A stretch of 64,000 nt of DNA from Pseudomonas resinovorans NBRC 106553 (GCF_000412695.1 NC_021499.1:5580001-5644000), one strand, 5' to 3'. Shown: positions 38,088 to 47,905, numbered from the stretch's first letter. Program-made: numbers and translations. The notes: a model not told the origin generated them from the sequence alone.

Positions 38088-40430
38088 TCAGTCGGTGACG
38101 GCGAACTCCAGACGAGCGGTTTGCCCGGCCTCGTCGAGCACGCTCAGCTGGTGCCGGCCACTGCGCCGGAACTCCTGGTTGAAGCTCTCCTCGGCCGTCG
38201 TGGCGGTGAGCGGCACGCCATCCAGGAACCACCAGCGCCGGCCACTGCCGCCCAGGGTGGACAGCTTCAGTCGCAAGGGGTCGGCGCTACCCGCGGGACG
38301 GCGCAACTGATCGCCTTCGCGCACCCCGACGATGGACAGCGGCGCCGCTGGCGGCGGCAACGCGGGCGGGCAGGCGCTAGCCGGCAGCGGCAGGCGTGCG
38401 GCACGCCGCTCCCGGCGCGGCAGCCAAGGCTCCAGAGGCGCCGGCCAGAGCACCAGTTCGCGCGCCTGGGCGCCCGCGCAGCCGGCCGCCACCTGGTGCC
38501 CGTCGGCGTCCACCCAGAGCGGCTGGCGCAGGCCGAGGCCCAGGGGTTGGTCGGCCGCCAGCAAGGTGGGCGGCGTGGTGCCTTCCAGGGTCCAGGCAAA
38601 GCGTTGGCGCCGGCAGTTGGGGTCGCCCTTGGCCATGGGCTGGCCAAGGGGCCAGCAGATGGCGGCCACTCCCACTTCCGCCGGCTGCGGATCGGCGGGC
38701 GCGGCGATGCCGCGCTGTGCGTCACGGTTCACCAGCAGGTCATGCACCTGCAGCAACAGAGGCGCGGCCGAGGCGAGGCCGAACTGGCCGGGCACCGGCG
38801 TGCCGTCGGGGCGGCCGATCCAGATGCCGATCAGGTGACGCGGCCCCACGCCGATGGCCCAGGCATCGCGGAAGCCGTAGCTGGTGCCGGTTTTCCAGGC
38901 CAGCACCGGGCGCTGGGTCAGCCGCGCGCGCGGGTCGCGGTCCGGACGTGCCTGGCCCGCGAGGATGCGGCGGATAATCCAGGCCGATCCGGGGGACAGC
39001 AGCCGCCGCTCCTGCAGCGCGTCCTGGGGTTGCAGGCGCAGCCGGGCGACACGACCACCGCGCGCGAAGGCGCTGTAGCCACTGACCAGTTCCTCCAGCC
39101 GGCTGCCGGCACCACCGAGGATCAGCGCCAGGTTGGGCTCGCTGGCCGCCGGCAACGCCAGGGGCACGCCGACGTTGCGCAGCTCGCCGGCGAAGCGCTT
39201 GGGCCCGAAGGCTTCCAGCAACTGCACCGCCGGCAGGTTTAGGGACATGCCGAGGGCTTCGCTGGCCGACACCGGGCCGATGAACCCGGCGGCGAAATTG
39301 CCCGGGCGGTAGTCGCCGTAGCGACGGGGTACGTCCTGCAGCAGGGATTCGGAATGGATCAGCCCGGCATCCAGGGCCATGCCGTAGAGGAAGGGCTTGA
39401 GGGTGGAACCGGGCGAGCGCAGGGCCTGGATCATGTCCACATGGCCGAAGCGACGCTCATCGGCGATGTCGATCGAGCCCAGGTAGGCGCGAACGGCCAT
39501 GGTCTCGTGCTCCACCACCAGGATGGCCGCCGAGGTGCGTTCCGGCAGACGCGCACGCCAGCCCAGCAGCAGGTCTTCCAGGCGCCGCTGGAGGGCGGCG
39601 TCGAGGGTGGTGCGGATCAGCGGCGGGCTCGCCGGGGTGTTCAGTCGTCGCGCCAGCAGCGGCGCCAGGCTGGGCTCCTGGCGCGGCGCCAACAGCACCG
39701 GTTCCTCCAGGGCTTCCTGCACCGCGCTTTGCGGCCAAACCTGGAATTGCGCCAGGCGCCGCAGCACCTTGTCGCGGGCGGCCTGGGCGCGTTCGGGGTG
39801 GCGGTCGGGGCGCAGCCGGCTGGGGGCCTGGGGCAGCACCGCGAGCAAGGCCGCATCGGCGCGGGTCAGCTGCGACGGTGGCTTGCCGAGGTAGGCCCAA
39901 CTGGCCGCCGCCACCCCTTGCAGGGTGCCGCCGAAGGGCGCGCGATTGAGGTAGAGACCGAGGATTTCGTCCTTCGACAGGTGCCATTCCAGCTGCGCGG
40001 TGCGCCAGAGCTGGCGCAGCTTGCCGGTGAAGGTGCGCGGGTGCGGATCGAGCAGCCGTGCCACCTGCATCGACAGGGTACTGCCGCCGGACAGCACCCG
40101 CCCGCCGCTGAGGTTGAGCCAGCCCGCGCGAGCCAGGGCCAGGGGGTTCACCCCGGGGTGCTGGTAGAACCAGCGGTCCTCATAGGTGAGCAAGGCTTCC
40201 AGGTAGTAGGGCGAGACCTCCGCCTGGTTCACCGGGTAGCGCCACACGCCCTCGGCATCGGCGAAGCGCCAGAGCGGCGTGCCGTCCTCGGCCAGCACCA
40301 CCCGCGCCAGGTCATCCCCCGGCAGTGGCAGCGGGAACAGGCGATCCGCAGCCCAGAGCAGCACCAGCAGCACCAGCGGGGTAGCGAGCCAGGGGCGGCG
40401 GAGGTGGCGGAGAACAGAGGAGAGTTTCAT
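38088..40430 (-). CDS. pbpC: Penicillin-binding protein 1C
   Basis: This bifunctional peptidoglycan synthase has 780 residues. An N-terminal membrane helix precedes the glycosyltransferase domain (EDRWFYQHPGVNPLALARA, GGSTLSMQVARLL). The transpeptidase domain has the SxxK serine in SPGSTLKPF (about residue 340) and KTGTSYG (about 513). The C-terminal domain is the PBP1C-specific BiPBP_C. It is the usual partner of bacterial alpha-2-macroglobulin, which lies upstream in the same direction, but here a RAYT gene separates the two. The ribosome site before the ATG is weak, so the original operon coupling may have been disturbed. Confidence 0.94.
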   Translation of the reverse strand: MKLSSVLRHLRRPWLATPLVLLVLLWAADRLFPLPLPGDDLARVVLAEDGTPLWRFADAEGVWRYPVNQAEVSPYYLEALLTYEDRWFYQHPGVNPLALARAGWLNLSGGRVLSGGSTLSMQVARLLDPHPRTFTGKLRQLWRTAQLEWHLSKDEILGLYLNRAPFGGTLQGVAAASWAYLGKPPSQLTRADAALLAVLPQAPSRLRPDRHPERAQAARDKVLRRLAQFQVWPQSAVQEALEEPVLLAPRQEPSLAPLLARRLNTPASPPLIRTTLDAALQRRLEDLLLGWRARLPERTSAAILVVEHETMAVRAYLGSIDIADERRFGHVDMIQALRSPGSTLKPFLYGMALDAGLIHSESLLQDVPRRYGDYRPGNFAAGFIGPVSASEALGMSLNLPAVQLLEAFGPKRFAGELRNVGVPLALPAASEPNLALILGGAGSRLEELVSGYSAFARGGRVARLRLQPQDALQERRLLSPGSAWIIRRILAGQARPDRDPRARLTQRPVLAWKTGTSYGFRDAWAIGVGPRHLIGIWIGRPDGTPVPGQFGLASAAPLLLQVHDLLVNRDAQRGIAAPADPQPAEVGVAAICWPLGQPMAKGDPNCRRQRFAWTLEGTTPPTLLAADQPLGLGLRQPLWVDADGHQVAAGCAGAQARELVLWPAPLEPWLPRRERRAARLPLPASACPPALPPPAAPLSIVGVREGDQLRRPAGSADPLRLKLSTLGGSGRRWWFLDGVPLTATTAEESFNQEFRRSGRHQLSVLDEAGQTARLEFAVTD

Positions 40431-40473
40431 GGATTCGAGATGCGTCTTCCCCGGATTTCGGGCTGAGCGAGAT

Positions 40474-40502
40474 CGTAGCCCGGATGCAATCCGGGGGCGA
40501 CG
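40474..40502. repeat. REP element at the 3' side of the RAYT gene
   Basis: GTAGCCCGGATGCAATCCGGGGGCG contains a CCCGGAT/ATCCGGG stem preceded by GTAG, the REP layout recognised by RAYT transposases. It abuts the RAYT stop codon. Confidence 0.8.
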
Positions 40503-41033
40503 TCATTCCCCCGCACCGAGAACATCCGCTTCCGCACCGCCCGCCCAATCTACCGGCAGCACGCCTCGCTCGACGAAACGGTGAAAACTTGAAAGAGGCC
40601 AATCCCGCACGGCGCCCACCAAACCATGCTTGACCGGATTGAAGTGAATGTAATCGACATGGGCAATGTAGTCCCGTTCGTCACGGATCAGATGCTCCCA
40701 AAAACGGCGCTGCCAGATGTTGGCTTCTCCCTTGGCATTGAAAGCCAGGCCAGCATCGGGCTTCTCGTGCAACAGCGAGACGAAGGCGGATTTCAGCCGG
40801 CGCACCCGGGACGAAAAGTCCGCATCGCCAGGTGGCAGGTCCATCAACAAATGCAGGTGGTCTGGCAGTACCACCAAGGCCGGCAACCCGAAAGGTGATC
40901 GCGCCATCGCCTGCCTCAAGGCACAGCGCAACTCGTCCTGAAAGCGAACGAGCAGATCCCGTTGCCGGTCCTTGAGTGCCAGGTTGATGAAGTAGCAGGC
41001 ACCTGGCACACGGGCCCTGCGGTAATTGACCAT
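40503..41033 (-). CDS. REP-associated tyrosine transposase (RAYT, Y1/HUH)
   Basis: This single-strand DNA nuclease/transposase (TnpA_REP family, 176 residues) is thought to mobilise REP palindromes. The HUH motif is HLHLLMDLP, and the catalytic tyrosine is in the helix RDYIAHVDYIHFNPVKHGLV. WQRRFWEHLIRDERD is also characteristic. The ATG at 41033 follows AGGAGG by 7 bp. REP palindromes of the same CCCGGAT family flank both ends. The gene lies between alpha-2-macroglobulin and pbpC, which are normally adjacent. Confidence 0.93.
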   Translation of the reverse strand: MVNYRRARVPGACYFINLALKDRQRDLLVRFQDELRCALRQAMARSPFGLPALVVLPDHLHLLMDLPPGDADFSSRVRRLKSAFVSLLHEKPDAGLAFNAKGEANIWQRRFWEHLIRDERDYIAHVDYIHFNPVKHGLVGAVRDWPLSSFHRFVERGVLPVDWAGGAEADVLGAGE

Positions 41034-41058
41034 CCTGCGACCTCCTTGTCGCACGGCT

Positions 41059-41107
41059 TCCCGGATTTCATCCGGGCTACAAAGGCACAAGCCCGGATGA
41101 AATCGGG
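41059..41107. repeat. Inverted REP pair (REPIN-like) at the 5' side of the RAYT gene
   Basis: Two oppositely oriented REPs lie about 10 bp apart. The first is CCCGGATTTCATCCGGGCTAC (41060-41080, read here without its first base) and the second is GCCCGGATGAAATCGGGG (41091-41107 region). Such doublets form long hairpins and are typical RAYT partners. Confidence 0.82.
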
Positions 41108-41119
41108 GAAAGTTTTTTC

Positions 41120-44100
41120 CTACTTGCCCCTCACCACCAGCTTATCCGGCGCCTCGCCCAAGGCCTGCCAGTTCGGCCGGTACATGGATTCCACCGTGGG
41201 CGGCGGCACGCGGTAGGTGCCGGGGGTCACGGCGCGGGCCAGGTAGAGAATGTGGGTGGCGCCGTACTCGCCCACGTCCAGGGCCGCCACATAGCGGTCG
41301 TCACGGAACTCCTGGTGTTTGATGGCGGCGTTCTGCATGGACTTCTGCCACTCCTTCACGGCACTGCTGGCGTCGTCCAGGCTGGCGGCGCTCTGGGCGA
41401 GGTTCTGGTTTTCCAGTTCCAGGCCGGCCGGCAGCAGGTCCACCACCAGGGCGTCGGGCACCCGTTCCTTCGCCTCGATGGCCAGGTGCACCAGCACCAG
41501 CTCGCCGCTCTCCAGGGCGTTGAGGTCGAGGCGCTGGCCATTCATGCCGAGGAATTCGCGGCGGATCGACAGGTTCTCGCCTCCGGCGGCAGGCGCGGCC
41601 AGCGGATAACCGGACAGGGTCAGCTGCTGGTAGATCGGCGCGCTGCTGCTGGCGATGACGCTTAAGGGTTCGCTGAGCAGGGCGGCATCCAGCTTGATGC
41701 CCGGCTGCTGGTTGCTCAGCTCGCGGTGCTGTTCGCCCACCCGCAGTTGCGCGGTCCAGTTCGGCTCGGGCTTGCCCAGCAGGCCGCGACCGGCCAGGTA
41801 CAGGGCGTTGCGCTCCTGGGTCGACAGCCAGCGTTCGCCGGCCAGCAGGTCGGAGAGCGTGAACAGGCGTTCTTCGCGGACACCAGCGGCCAGGTCGTGC
41901 TCTTCCAGCAGCGCCAGGATCAGCGCCTGGTCCCGCAGCGGGCTGCCGTAGTCGGCCAGCCAGTCGCGGCTTTCGCGGGGAATCCGCAGCCCCAGCTCCA
42001 GGACCTGGTCGGCGCGGGGCGCATCGCCCATCAGTTTGAAGGCCACCGCCAGCTGCACCAGCGGCAGGCCGGAGCGGGCATCGGCGCGACGTTCCCAGAG
42101 GCTGCGCAGGGCGCCCAGGGGCGCCTGCTGGCTGCGCGCCAGGACGTAGCCGGCATAGGCCTGCACGGCGAAGCGCGTGTGGTCGGCGTTCTGGCTGTAG
42201 CTGACTTCGATCAGGCTGCGCTCCTGCAGATAGCGCAGCAGGCGCTCGCTGGCCTTCTTCAAGGCTTCCGGCGGTACGGCGAAGCCCTGGTCGCGGGCGC
42301 GCAGGAGGAAATCGGTGACATAGGCGGTCAGCCAGTATTCCTCTTCGCCATCGGCACTCCACAGGCCGAAGCTGCCGTTGTAGCGCTGCATGCCCAACAG
42401 GCGCTCGATACCCAGCTCGATGGCCTTGCGCCGTGCCTCGTCGGGCTCGCCCTCCAGGCCCAGGCGCTGCAGCGATGCGGCGTCGGCATAGAGCGACGGA
42501 TACAGGCCGCTGGTGGTCTGCTCGGCACAGCCGTAGGGGTAGGCCTTGAGCGCGCGTATCTGCTCGCCGAGGTTCAACGGCGGCCGGCTGGAGAGTTGCA
42601 GCAGGGCTTCGCGGCCATTGGGCTCGAAGGCCTCCAGGGTCCCGGCCGGCAGGTCCCAGGGCTCGCTCTTGAGCACGGCACGGAACTGCTTGAGCTGGGC
42701 CGGATAGGCCGGGCGCACGCCCAGGGTCCATTCGCGGCTGAAGGGCGGCAGGTTCTCCCCCGGCAGTTCCAGGCCGTTGACTGTCACCTTGAAGCTGCCC
42801 TGGCCATAGCCGCCCACCGCGCGCACCGGGATGCGCAGGGTGGTGCGCTGGCCGTCGGCAAGCTGCACCGGCGCGGTCTGGCCGCCGGCGCTCTGGGTCA
42901 GGTCAAGTTGGCCGGCGCTTTCCACATTGATGTCCAGGCGCTGGGGCTTGCCGGAGAGGTTGGTCAGGTCCAGCGCCAGGGTGGTCTCGTCGCCACCGGC
43001 GAGGAAGCGCGGCGCGGCCAGCTCCGCCACCAGGGGCGCGGCTACCACTGTCTTCGCCTCGGCCATGCCGTAGCGCTCGTCGGTCCAGGCCTGGGCCATC
43101 AGGCGCAGCTCGCCATTGAACTCGGGGATATCGAGGCTGACTTCGCCCTGGCCCTGGTCATCCAGGGTCACCGGCGTGCTTTGCAGGGCAACGATGGTGA
43201 CGCTGGTCTGCGGGCGTTTGCCGCCGCCGGCCAGGGCGGCGTCGCCACCGAAGGCCAGGGTCGCCAGGCGGCCCTGGCCGGCCTCGATCAACTGACCGTA
43301 GACATCCAGCTGGTCGGCGCCATAGGCCTTGCGGCCGAACAGCGTGGCGAAGGGATCGGGCGTGGCGAAGCGGGTGATGTTGAGGATGCCCACATCCACC
43401 GCCGCCACCAGCACGTTGACGGACTTCGGCACGCTGCCGTCGGCGTTCTTCGCCTGCACCTGGACCTTCAGCGGCTGCATGGGGCGCATTTTTTCCGGCG
43501 CACTGAGGCTGAGGGCCAGCTTGCGCGGCGCGCGGTCCAGCGGCAGGTGCAGCAGGCCCACGGCGCGTTTGGGGGTGACGTTGGCCTTGCGCTCGCCGGG
43601 GCGGATCACCAGGGCGCTGACGTACAGGTCGTGGCGCGCCCAGTCCTTGGCCAGGGGAATGTCGAAGCGCTTGCCCTCGGCCGGCACCTCGATGGGCTGC
43701 CACCAGAGCGGGCCGTCGGACGACTCCACCAGCAGGTAGCCGCTACCGGCGCTGGGCGGAGTGACGGTGACCTGCGCGGTGTCGCCCGCCTGGTAGGCCG
43801 GCTTGTCCAGGGCCAGCTTCACCTGGTCCGGGCGCACCGCGCCGCCTTCGGCGTTGTCCTGCCAGCGGTAGCCGGCCCAGAAGCGCAGGCTGCTGGTGAT
43901 GCCGGTCTGCGGGTCTTCCACTTCCACGCGGTAGGGGCCCCACTCCACCGGGAAGCTGACCTTGGCGGTGCCGCCGGCAGCCACCCGCACCTGCTCCTCG
44001 GAGAGGTTCAGGTACTTCTCGTTGTAGTGGTAGGTCCAGCCATCGCTGTCGGAGTAGTTCCAGTAGTAGTCGCGGCGCTCGCGCACCAGGCGCACCTTGA

Positions 44101-46024
44101 GGTTGTCGGCGGCCAGCTTGTTGCCTTCGGGGTCGGCCACCAGCAGTTCGAACTCGGCCAGGCTGTCGGCGTCGGTCTCCTCGCCGTCGAACAGGGCCCG
44201 AACGCCCGGCAGGCGCTCGGCCGGCCACACCGGCTGCACCAGGCGACGGGTGATGGGGCGACCGCCGGATTCCTGCAGGCTGGCCTGGAGGATCAGTTGC
44301 AGCGGCGACTTGGCCTCGGCCCAGCGGCTTTCGATGTTCAACTCGGTCTTGCCGTCGGCGTCGAGTTCGGTTTCGTCGAGCTCGATGTCCTGCTTGAGTT
44401 CGTCCTCGGTCACCGAGCCGAACTGGTAGCCGGGCAGCGCCTGCACCGCGTCACGCAGCGGGCGCACGTAGAGCTGGCCGCTCAGGCGGTTGCCCGAGGC
44501 CGGCGCGCCGTAGAGGTAGCGACCGGACACCTGGAAGCGGGCGTTGTCGCCCGGCGCGAAGGGCCGCTCGCCGCCCTTGAGCTCCAGGGCCATGCGCTCG
44601 GGGAGGAAGTCTTCCACCAGGAACTCGTAGAGCTGCGGCTTGCCGTCGCCCAGGTCGAAGAGCAGCTGCCAGCGACCGGTGGGGGCCTCGGCGGCCAGGG
44701 CCAGCTGGTGCTGATAGAGGCCGCCCTCGCCGGCTTCCCAGACGAAGCGGCGGCTGACCTGCTCGTCCGGGCGACGTACTTCCACGGTCACCGGCTGGCC
44801 GGCCACCGCACGGCCGTCGGCGTCGCGCAGCAGGGCGTTGAGCAGCACGGTTTCGCCGGGACGGTAGAGGTCGCGCGGACCGAAGACGAAGAACTGCAGG
44901 GCATGGCTGGCGGGGCCGGCGATATCGAACTCGGCCAGGTCCAGCGCCGGCGCGGACAGGCGCAGCAGGCTGGTCTGTTCGTCCTTGCGGGCGAGCAGCA
45001 CTTCGGCCTTGGGCGGTAAGGGCAGTTCGGCGTGGCCCTTGCCGTCGGTCTTGCCCTGGGCCAGGACGCGGCCCTCGCCGTCCAGCAGTTCGAGGGCGAT
45101 CCCGGCCTGGGCGGCGCCGCCTTCCAGGGCCTGGGTGAAGACGTCCAGGCGGTCGTTGTAACGGTGCGCCGAGAGGCCGATATCGCTCAGGGTGAAGAGG
45201 GTCGCCGGGTTGGAGTATTCATAGCTGCCGGCTTCTTTCATCACGGCCAGGTAGACGCCCGGCTGCTTCATCGGCTCGAGGTTGGCGATGGGCAGCAGCA
45301 GGGTCTCGCGGGTGTTGCGCGCAGGCTTGAGGTCGAAGCGCCCGGTGTAGACCAGGTCGGCCATTTTCAGCAGCTCGCGGGACTCCCAGATATCCAGGGT
45401 GCCGCGCTTGCCCCAGCGGGCGAGGAAGCCCGGCAGCGCCTCGGCCTTGACCCGGAAGAAGTCCACATCCACCGCGTCGACGTTCAGCGCGATCACCGGC
45501 AGGCCTTCGGCCAGGCGGGTGGGCAACAGCGAGCCACGGCTGGCGAAGCCGACGGTGGCCTGCAGGTCGCGGGTTTCCAGGCGGGTGATGTGCTCTTCGG
45601 CCAGGCGCGCATCGTTCACCGCCACCAGACCGGGGTCGATGGTCAGCACCAGCTTGCGCTTGGGCTCCAGGTGGCGCAGGCGCAGCTCCATCAGGTTGTC
45701 GGACAGCTCCCAGGCACCGTCCACCTTGCCGTCCTTGCTGTCCACCAGGTGCAGGCGTTCGGCGAACTTCTGCTCCGGGTCCAGCGGTACCGAGAAGGTC
45801 ACCGACAGGGCGCTGGCGCCCTCCAGTTGCACCTCGGAGACGTCCACCACCCGTAGCTCGCGACCGGCAAAGCGCTTGGCCAGCGCCGCGGTGTCGACCG
45901 CCGGGCGCGCCGCCTGCTCGGCGACCGCCGCAGGCGACTTGCTCGCCGCCTGCTCGGGGGTGGAGGAATCGCAAGCGCTGAGCAGGCTCAGCGCCAGGGC
46001 CAGAAGTAGTCCTTTCTTCGGCAT
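41120..46024 (-). CDS. Bacterial alpha-2-macroglobulin (YfhM type) lipoprotein
   Basis: This is a large periplasmic protease trap. The 1,634-residue protein has a lipobox LLSAC (Cys18) followed by Asp at +2, which predicts inner-membrane retention as in E. coli ECAM. Successive macroglobulin domains, a bait region and the thioester domain follow. The thioester motif is intact: YPYGCAEQTTSG with Cys1166. Family members with CxEQ bind attacking proteases covalently. It is usually encoded just before pbpC, whose product repairs peptidoglycan. Here the pair is interrupted by a RAYT/REP unit. Confidence 0.95.
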   Translation of the reverse strand: MPKKGLLLALALSLLSACDSSTPEQAASKSPAAVAEQAARPAVDTAALAKRFAGRELRVVDVSEVQLEGASALSVTFSVPLDPEQKFAERLHLVDSKDGKVDGAWELSDNLMELRLRHLEPKRKLVLTIDPGLVAVNDARLAEEHITRLETRDLQATVGFASRGSLLPTRLAEGLPVIALNVDAVDVDFFRVKAEALPGFLARWGKRGTLDIWESRELLKMADLVYTGRFDLKPARNTRETLLLPIANLEPMKQPGVYLAVMKEAGSYEYSNPATLFTLSDIGLSAHRYNDRLDVFTQALEGGAAQAGIALELLDGEGRVLAQGKTDGKGHAELPLPPKAEVLLARKDEQTSLLRLSAPALDLAEFDIAGPASHALQFFVFGPRDLYRPGETVLLNALLRDADGRAVAGQPVTVEVRRPDEQVSRRFVWEAGEGGLYQHQLALAAEAPTGRWQLLFDLGDGKPQLYEFLVEDFLPERMALELKGGERPFAPGDNARFQVSGRYLYGAPASGNRLSGQLYVRPLRDAVQALPGYQFGSVTEDELKQDIELDETELDADGKTELNIESRWAEAKSPLQLILQASLQESGGRPITRRLVQPVWPAERLPGVRALFDGEETDADSLAEFELLVADPEGNKLAADNLKVRLVRERRDYYWNYSDSDGWTYHYNEKYLNLSEEQVRVAAGGTAKVSFPVEWGPYRVEVEDPQTGITSSLRFWAGYRWQDNAEGGAVRPDQVKLALDKPAYQAGDTAQVTVTPPSAGSGYLLVESSDGPLWWQPIEVPAEGKRFDIPLAKDWARHDLYVSALVIRPGERKANVTPKRAVGLLHLPLDRAPRKLALSLSAPEKMRPMQPLKVQVQAKNADGSVPKSVNVLVAAVDVGILNITRFATPDPFATLFGRKAYGADQLDVYGQLIEAGQGRLATLAFGGDAALAGGGKRPQTSVTIVALQSTPVTLDDQGQGEVSLDIPEFNGELRLMAQAWTDERYGMAEAKTVVAAPLVAELAAPRFLAGGDETTLALDLTNLSGKPQRLDINVESAGQLDLTQSAGGQTAPVQLADGQRTTLRIPVRAVGGYGQGSFKVTVNGLELPGENLPPFSREWTLGVRPAYPAQLKQFRAVLKSEPWDLPAGTLEAFEPNGREALLQLSSRPPLNLGEQIRALKAYPYGCAEQTTSGLYPSLYADAASLQRLGLEGEPDEARRKAIELGIERLLGMQRYNGSFGLWSADGEEEYWLTAYVTDFLLRARDQGFAVPPEALKKASERLLRYLQERSLIEVSYSQNADHTRFAVQAYAGYVLARSQQAPLGALRSLWERRADARSGLPLVQLAVAFKLMGDAPRADQVLELGLRIPRESRDWLADYGSPLRDQALILALLEEHDLAAGVREERLFTLSDLLAGERWLSTQERNALYLAGRGLLGKPEPNWTAQLRVGEQHRELSNQQPGIKLDAALLSEPLSVIASSSAPIYQQLTLSGYPLAAPAAGGENLSIRREFLGMNGQRLDLNALESGELVLVHLAIEAKERVPDALVVDLLPAGLELENQNLAQSAASLDDASSAVKEWQKSMQNAAIKHQEFRDDRYVAALDVGEYGATHILYLARAVTPGTYRVPPPTVESMYRPNWQALGEAPDKLVVRGK

Positions 46025-46085
46025 GGGAGCTCCCGGTAGGGGGAAATGGGCAGGCGCAGAATATAGTCGAGCCGCACGGACGGGA

Positions 46086-47708
46086 CTAGGCCGGGGCGCC
46101 GGGCGAACCCTGGCGCTCGAGCAGCGGATAGGCCAGCGCGGTGACGTGGTGGTGGATGCGCCGGTAATCCCGTAGCAGGCGCTGGAACAGATCGCCGGAT
46201 TCGACCCTGGCCCCGCGCTCCTCGCGCAAGCGCCGGAAGTGCTCGCGGCTGGCGTTGACCTCCAGGCGCCGCAGCAAGGCCTTGCGCGCCATCAGGCGCT
46301 GCGCGGCCGCCACGTCCTCGCGCAGGAACACGCCGATGGCCAGGTGCAGGCTTTCCTCGATGGCCGCCTGCAACGGCAGCACGCAGTCCCGCTCGAACTC
46401 GGACAGCACGCGGCCGCGCCCGGCCCGCTGCATCACCAGCGGCAGCAGGCTGTTGGCCACCAGGTCGCCGATGTGCTCGATGTTGATGGCGAACAGGAGG
46501 ATTTCCTGGGCGCGGTCGGCGTCCTCGTCGCTCATGCCGTCCTGGCCGATATCCGCCAGGTAAGCGCGAATCGCGGCGCTCAGTCGGTCGAGGGCCTGGT
46601 CCTGGCTGCGGATCTCGCCAGCGGCGGCGTTGTCGGGCTTCTCCATCAGGCCGGTGGTGCGGCGCAGCATCAGGCCGGCCATGTCGGCCAGCCGCAAGGA
46701 CTCGCGGGTGGCATTGACCAGGCCGATGTTGGTCACGTCCAGCCCGGCTTCGTCGAGATACTGCGGCAGGCCCGGTTCATCGGCTTGCGGCGTCTCGGGG
46801 AGCAGCCGCACCAGCAAGGCGGCGAGCGGCTCGGTGAAGCCGATGACCAGCAGCGCCAGGGCCAAGTTGAAGGCCATATGGAAGTACACGACGGCGGCGG
46901 CCTCGAACGGCGCCGCCCGCTCGGCCAACGGCGTCAGCCAGGGCAACACCAGCAGGCAGCCGAGCAGTCGCACCAGCAGGTTGCCCAGGGGGAGGCGCCT
47001 GGCCACGGGGGTACGCGCGCCACCCAGGGCCGGCAACGCACCGCCGAGGTTGGCGCCGAGCACCAGGGCCAGGGCGATCGGCAACGTGAGCAGGCCGGTG
47101 GGCACCAGGGCAGCCACCAGCAGCACCACGGCGACGCTGGAATGGCAGGCCCAGGTGAGCAGCGCGGCCAGCAGCAGGGCCAGCAGCGGATCGCCCTGCA
47201 GGCCACGTACGACCACGGTGAACACCGCGGAATCCTCGATCTGCTGCAACACCTGGCCGAGCAGCATCAGCGCCAGCAACATCAGGCCGAGGCCGATCAG
47301 GCTCTGGCCGATGCTCTCCAGGCGCGGGGCATCGCGCAGGCGGAACAGCACCAGGCCCAGCAGCAACGCCAGGGGCGCCAGCAACGCGGTATCGAAACTG
47401 AGCAACTGCACCACCAGGGTGCTGCCGACATTGGCGCCGAGCATGACCGCCAGCGCCGGGGCCAAGCCCAGGGTGCCGCTGGCGGTGAAGGAAGCGGCCA
47501 TCATGCTGGTGGCGGTACTGCTCTGCAGCAGGCCGGTGATTCCGAGCCCCGCCAGCAGGGCCAGCCAGCGGTTGCCCAGGTGACGGCCGAGCCAGTTGCG
47601 CAGGCTGGTGCCGAAGCCGCGCAGCACGCCGCTGGCGATCATGTGCGTCCCCCACAGCAGCAGGGCCACGGCGCCGGCCAGGTTGATCAAGAGCGTGGTT
47701 CCCAACAT
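46086..47708 (-). CDS. Na+/phosphate cotransporter (NptA/YjbB family) with PhoU-like domain
   Basis: The 540-residue inner-membrane protein has two inverted Na/Pi-cotransporter repeats with the QSSTATSMM and CHSSVAVVLL motifs (Q-S-S-T/A signature). A C-terminal PhoU-like helical domain follows at about residues 330-530. Relatives move phosphate with sodium, often outward. It is the last gene of a set beginning with mgtA. The AAGGAG ribosome site overlaps the stop of a 61-codon ORF upstream, so translation may be coupled. Confidence 0.92.
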   Translation of the reverse strand: MLGTTLLINLAGAVALLLWGTHMIASGVLRGFGTSLRNWLGRHLGNRWLALLAGLGITGLLQSSTATSMMAASFTASGTLGLAPALAVMLGANVGSTLVVQLLSFDTALLAPLALLLGLVLFRLRDAPRLESIGQSLIGLGLMLLALMLLGQVLQQIEDSAVFTVVVRGLQGDPLLALLLAALLTWACHSSVAVVLLVAALVPTGLLTLPIALALVLGANLGGALPALGGARTPVARRLPLGNLLVRLLGCLLVLPWLTPLAERAAPFEAAAVVYFHMAFNLALALLVIGFTEPLAALLVRLLPETPQADEPGLPQYLDEAGLDVTNIGLVNATRESLRLADMAGLMLRRTTGLMEKPDNAAAGEIRSQDQALDRLSAAIRAYLADIGQDGMSDEDADRAQEILLFAINIEHIGDLVANSLLPLVMQRAGRGRVLSEFERDCVLPLQAAIEESLHLAIGVFLREDVAAAQRLMARKALLRRLEVNASREHFRRLREERGARVESGDLFQRLLRDYRRIHHHVTALAYPLLERQGSPGAPA

Positions 47709-47719
47709 GGCGGGACTCC

Positions 47720-47905
47720 TTATGGCGGTGGAGCGGCGTTGGCCGTGGACAACACGGCCAGCAGCAAGGTGGTGGCGCAGGCGCAGGCGACGAACAGCAG
47801 CCGCCAGCGCAGGGCCCGCAGGATGGGCGCGGGGAGCCGGGCGAAGGTGGCGCCGGCCGCGTCGTTGGGGGTTGGCGCATCAGCGCGCCGAGTCGGTTCG
47901 TTCAT
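47720..47905 (-). CDS. Small single-span membrane protein between mgtA and the Na/Pi cotransporter
   Basis: The 61-residue protein has a hydrophilic N-terminus (MNEPTRRADAPTPNDA), an Arg-flanked hydrophobic segment (LLFVACACATTLLLAVLST, about residues 36-54) and a short tail PPP. GGAG lies 8 bp before the ATG, and the TAA stop sits inside the ribosome site of the next gene. Both facts suggest real translation. Small membrane proteins are known regulators of MgtA-type pumps (MgtS, MgtR), but I see no sequence similarity to those. Confidence 0.55.
   Translation of the reverse strand: MNEPTRRADAPTPNDAAGATFARLPAPILRALRWRLLFVACACATTLLLAVLSTANAAPPP

Noticed and set aside
41726..45019. A 1,097-codon plus-strand frame
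   Set aside because: It is antisense to the alpha-2-macroglobulin gene, has no domains, and its composition is that of a mirrored GC-rich gene.
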